Shown here in pieces: positions 37,573 to 39,720 of a stretch of 39,720 bases of DNA (position 1 is the stretch's first letter; every line of letters starts with the position of its first letter). Made by a program: the position numbers and the translations under genes. The DNA comes from Thermoleophilia bacterium (GTDB taxonomy: Bacteria > Actinomycetota > Thermoleophilia > Gaiellales > Gaiellaceae): contig JAICWC010000016.1 in assembly GCA_025934995.1 (NCBI GenBank), forward strand, positions 1-39,720, given 5' to 3'. The notes below the pieces were generated by a model, which worked only from the letters and a program-made list of their open reading frames with translations, had not been told where the DNA came from and ran no database searches.

Positions 37573-38956
37573 CGACGAAGTCCTCGCGCCGCACGAGCAG
37601 GAACGCGAGCGCCGCGCCGACGAAGAGGATGATCGCTCCGACGAGCAGGATCTCGTTCAGGCCGTTGACGAAGGCCTGCGGATCGCCCCGGCCGCTCGCG
37701 GCCGCCTGACTGCCGGCCTTCGACTGCAGTAGCGCGCCGAGGGCTGCGATTCCCGTTGCGATCCCGACCTGCCGGAAGGTGTTGTTGATGCCCGACGCCA
37801 TGCCTGCGCGCCGAGGCTCCACGACGCTGACGGCAGTCGCGGCGAGGGGCGCATTGACGATCCCGACGCCGACGCCGCCGACGATGAAGCCCGCGAGGAG
37901 CGTCGTCCAGCTCGAGTGCACGGCCACGCCGTGCATCAGCAGCAGCGCGACGCCGACGAGCGCGAGCCCGACGCCGAAGAGGAGACGGATCGGCACCCGC
38001 GACATCAAGCGGCCCGCGATCGGCGCCGCGAAGAACGACACGACCGACAGCGGCAGGAACCGGACGCCGGTCGCGATCGGCGAGTAGTGCAGGACGTTCT
38101 GCAGGTACAGCGCGAGGTAGAGGAACATCGAGAACATTCCCGCCGCGAGCACGAACGCGATGATCTGCGCGCCCGTGAACGTCGGCACGCGGAAGAGACG
38201 GATCTCGAACATCGGCTCGTGCCGCCGCCACTCGAAGAGCGTGAACACGACGAGGAGCACGACCGACGCGACGAGGAGCCCGATCTCGCGGCCGCTGCCC
38301 CAATGCCAATCGTTACCGCGCAGCAGGAAGAGCACGAGCGCGAACAAGCCGCCGGTGAACGTGACGAAGCCGACCGGGTCGAAGCCGCGGTGCTGCTCGT
38401 CGCGCGACTCGTGCAGCACGAGCCAGCCGACGACGATGCAGAGCGCGCCGATCGGCAGGTTGACGAAGAAGATCCAGCGCCAGCCGGCCCATGTCGTCAG
38501 CGCGCCGCCGACGAGCGGCCCGATCGCGACCGCGAGACCGACCGTGGCGCCCCAGATGCCGAAGGCGGTGCCGCGCTCGCGGCCGTGGAACTCCTGCGCG
38601 AGGATCGCGAGCGAGACGGCGAACATGATCGCGCCGCCGATCCCCTGGGCGCCGCGCGCGAGGTTGAGGAAGAGCGGCGAGGTCGCCGCACCGCAGAGTG
38701 CGGACGCGATCGTGAAGAGGCCGATCCCGGCGAGGAAGACGCGCTTCCGGCCGAGCCAGTCGCCGAGCGAGCCGGCGTTCAGCATCACCGTGGCGAGCAT
38801 CAGGGCGTAGGCGTCGACCACCCACTCGACGTCGGTGAAGGAGGCATGGAGCTCCTTCTGGATGTCCGGCAGCGCGACGTTGACGACCGTGATGTCCAGC
38901 AGGAGCATGAAGATGGCAACACACACGACGATGAGGGCGCGCCACTTGCGATCCAT
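37526..38956 (-). CDS. DHA2-family MFS multidrug exporter (EmrB/QacA type)
   Basis: 476 residues with about 14 membrane helices. TM1 ends LLLDITVVNVALPDIQKEL, the DHA2 motif D1; motif A is GSLGDWLGRKRVF; the C-motif region GIWGATVGLAVAIGPLVGGAL is typical of drug-proton antiporters. Expels hydrophobic drugs or metabolites. The frame opens at TTG 38974, but ATG 38956 is preceded by TAGCTT at exactly 7 nt, so I start there. Divergent from the ParA gene; no dedicated regulator is adjacent. Confidence 0.93.
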   Translation of the reverse strand: MDRKWRALIVVCVAIFMLLLDITVVNVALPDIQKELHASFTDVEWVVDAYALMLATVMLNAGSLGDWLGRKRVFLAGIGLFTIASALCGAATSPLFLNLARGAQGIGGAIMFAVSLAILAQEFHGRERGTAFGIWGATVGLAVAIGPLVGGALTTWAGWRWIFFVNLPIGALCIVVGWLVLHESRDEQHRGFDPVGFVTFTGGLFALVLFLLRGNDWHWGSGREIGLLVASVVLLVVFTLFEWRRHEPMFEIRLFRVPTFTGAQIIAFVLAAGMFSMFLYLALYLQNVLHYSPIATGVRFLPLSVVSFFAAPIAGRLMSRVPIRLLFGVGLALVGVALLLMHGVAVHSSWTTLLAGFIVGGVGVGIVNAPLAATAVSVVEPRRAGMASGINNTFRQVGIATGIAALGALLQSKAGSQAAASGRGDPQAFVNGLNEILLVGAIILFVGAALAFLLVRREDFVASGPQQQAQPAADAA

Positions 38957-38963
38957 GACCGGC

Positions 38964-38969
38964 AAGCTA
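38964..38969 (-). promoter_or_regulatory. -10 element of a leaderless promoter for the MFS exporter
   Basis: TAGCTT on the minus strand, 7 nt before ATG 38956. Confidence 0.5.
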
Positions 38970-38989
38970 ATCAAACGGAAGGACTCTGC

Positions 38990-38995
38990 TACGTT
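38990..38995 (+). promoter_or_regulatory. Candidate -10 element for parA
   Basis: TACGTT lies 20 nt before the parA ATG at 39016, leaving a short leader that holds the Shine-Dalgarno AAGGTGAG. It is the leadered counterpart of the exporter promoter in the same 59-bp gap. Confidence 0.35.
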
Positions 38996-39015
38996 GCTGC
39001 GAAAGGTGAGCGGCT

Positions 39016-39720
39016 ATGGCGCTCACGCGGCTGCTTCCGCGTCCGAATGTTCGGGCTGCGGCAGATAGGGGTCCCACTTTGGCCCGGGTCATTGTCTTTG
39101 CGAACCAAAAAGGCGGCGTCGCCAAAACGACGACCACGCTGAATCTCGGCGTGGCGCTGGCCGAGAAGGGCCAGAAGATCCTCGCCGTCGACCTCGACCC
39201 GCAGGGCAACCTGACGATGTCGCAGGGCTGGAACCCGGACGAGATCGAGCGCTCGATGTTCGACGTGCTCGTGCACAAGCTGCCGATCACCGAGATCATC
39301 CGGACGAGCGAGATCGACGTCGCCGTCTCCTCGATCGACCTCGCGGGCGCCGAGCTGGCGCTCTCGGCGATGATCGGCCGCGAGCGCGCGCTGGCGAATG
39401 CGCTGCTGCCGGTGCGCGAGGCCTACGACTGGATCCTCATCGACACGCCGCCGTCGCTCGGGCTGCTGACGATCAACGCCTTCGTCGCCTCCGCAGGCGT
39501 GATCGTGCCGGTGCAGACGGAGTATCTGTCGCTCCGCGGCCTCGTGCAGCTCGAGAACACGCTGGGGATGGTGCGCGAGAACCTCAATCCGGAGGTGTCG
39601 ATCATCGGCATCGTCCCGACCATGTTCGACAAGCGCGTCACGCACTCGCGGGAGGCGGACGAGATCCTGCGCGAGAATTTCGGCGGCGTCGTCTACCAGA
39701 CGAGGATCCGCAAGACGGTG
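39016..39720 (+). CDS. parA: ParA/Soj-family chromosome partitioning ATPase (5' part, runs off the window)
   Basis: 235 codons are visible with no stop before the window ends. An N-terminal extension of about 23 residues (MALTRLLPRPNVRAAADRGP...) precedes the core VIVFANQKGGVAKTTTTLNL, a deviant Walker A with KGGVAKT. Walker A' VDLDPQGNLT and the Walker B-like ILIDTPPSLGLLT follow. It binds DNA non-specifically as an ATP dimer and positions ParB-parS or another cargo. AAGGTGAG precedes ATG 39016; TTG 39079 is the alternative that removes the extension. A ParB gene may follow outside the window. Confidence 0.93.
   Translation, partial: MALTRLLPRPNVRAAADRGPTLARVIVFANQKGGVAKTTTTLNLGVALAEKGQKILAVDLDPQGNLTMSQGWNPDEIERSMFDVLVHKLPITEIIRTSEIDVAVSSIDLAGAELALSAMIGRERALANALLPVREAYDWILIDTPPSLGLLTINAFVASAGVIVPVQTEYLSLRGLVQLENTLGMVRENLNPEVSIIGIVPTMFDKRVTHSREADEILRENFGGVVYQTRIRKTV

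Noticed and set aside
1-39720. CRISPR array, rRNA, tRNA, IS element or prophage
   Set aside because: No direct-repeat/spacer pattern, no transposase, integrase or phage structural frame, and no tRNA-like cloverleaf was recognised on either strand by reading.

Overview
The window is a very GC-rich chromosomal segment, gene-dense and mostly without long gaps, with many GTG starts, a few probable TTG/CTG starts, and ATGA/GTGA stop-start overlaps. A Lhr-type giant helicase, an Nei-type glycosylase, MerR/B12 and OmpR-class regulators and a secretome of lipoproteins suggest an actinomycetote. Thermoleophilia (Gaiellales/Solirubrobacterales) is my best guess by style and gene content; it is inference, not a measured placement. 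No rRNA, tRNA, CRISPR array, IS element or phage gene was seen. A striking genome-wide habit is visible: 12 transcription units start with the hexamer TA(G/C)NNT placed 6-8 nt (10 of them exactly 7 nt) before the start codon, the arrangement expected for leaderless mRNAs.

Layout. 1-3.6 kb: tail of a gene, an M20 peptidase, a long coiled-coil protein, and a PF03640-type lipoprotein coupled to a four-helix membrane protein. 3.6-7.9 kb (minus): amidohydrolase, then an amino-acid-permease / acetamidase-formamidase / HxlR regulator operon. 7.9-9.9 kb: secreted cupredoxin-like protein, acyl-CoA dehydrogenase, and an orphan EncFtn-type ferritin-like protein with no encapsulin shell gene nearby. 9.9-12 kb: methyltransferase, ring-cleaving dioxygenase and carboxylesterase (an mhqO-mhqD-like pair). 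12-16.5 kb: a polar amino-acid ABC transporter continuing into a 2-hydroxyacid dehydrogenase and a phytoene-desaturase-like flavoprotein.

16.4-22.6 kb (mostly minus): an orphan histidine kinase coupled to a conserved secreted protein and a lipoprotein; phospholipase-D-like and HhH-GPD proteins; and a TasA/camelysin-like protein with a SipW-like signal peptidase and a secreted Fn3-like protein. 22.5-28.7 kb: small membrane protein, glutaredoxin-like, DUF1028, DUF1326, and Lhr helicase, the last two fired from a 24-bp divergent promoter. 28.7-28.9 kb: a 175-bp structured element with terminal inverted repeats.

28.9-34.9 kb: a two-component system with a nitronate-monooxygenase-like gene appended, a CarH/LitR-like B12 photoreceptor regulator divergent from nei, and a large unknown protein ending in a strong terminator. 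34.9-39.7 kb: a secreted protein with cysteines every 19 residues, a 47-residue protein coupled to a bicupin, a YbhN-like membrane protein, a DHA2 drug exporter, and the first 235 codons of a ParA ATPase running off the end. The most interesting items are the 175-bp element, the shell-less EncFtn, the CarH-like regulator lacking the light-state histidine, and the overlapping -10 leaderless promoter.
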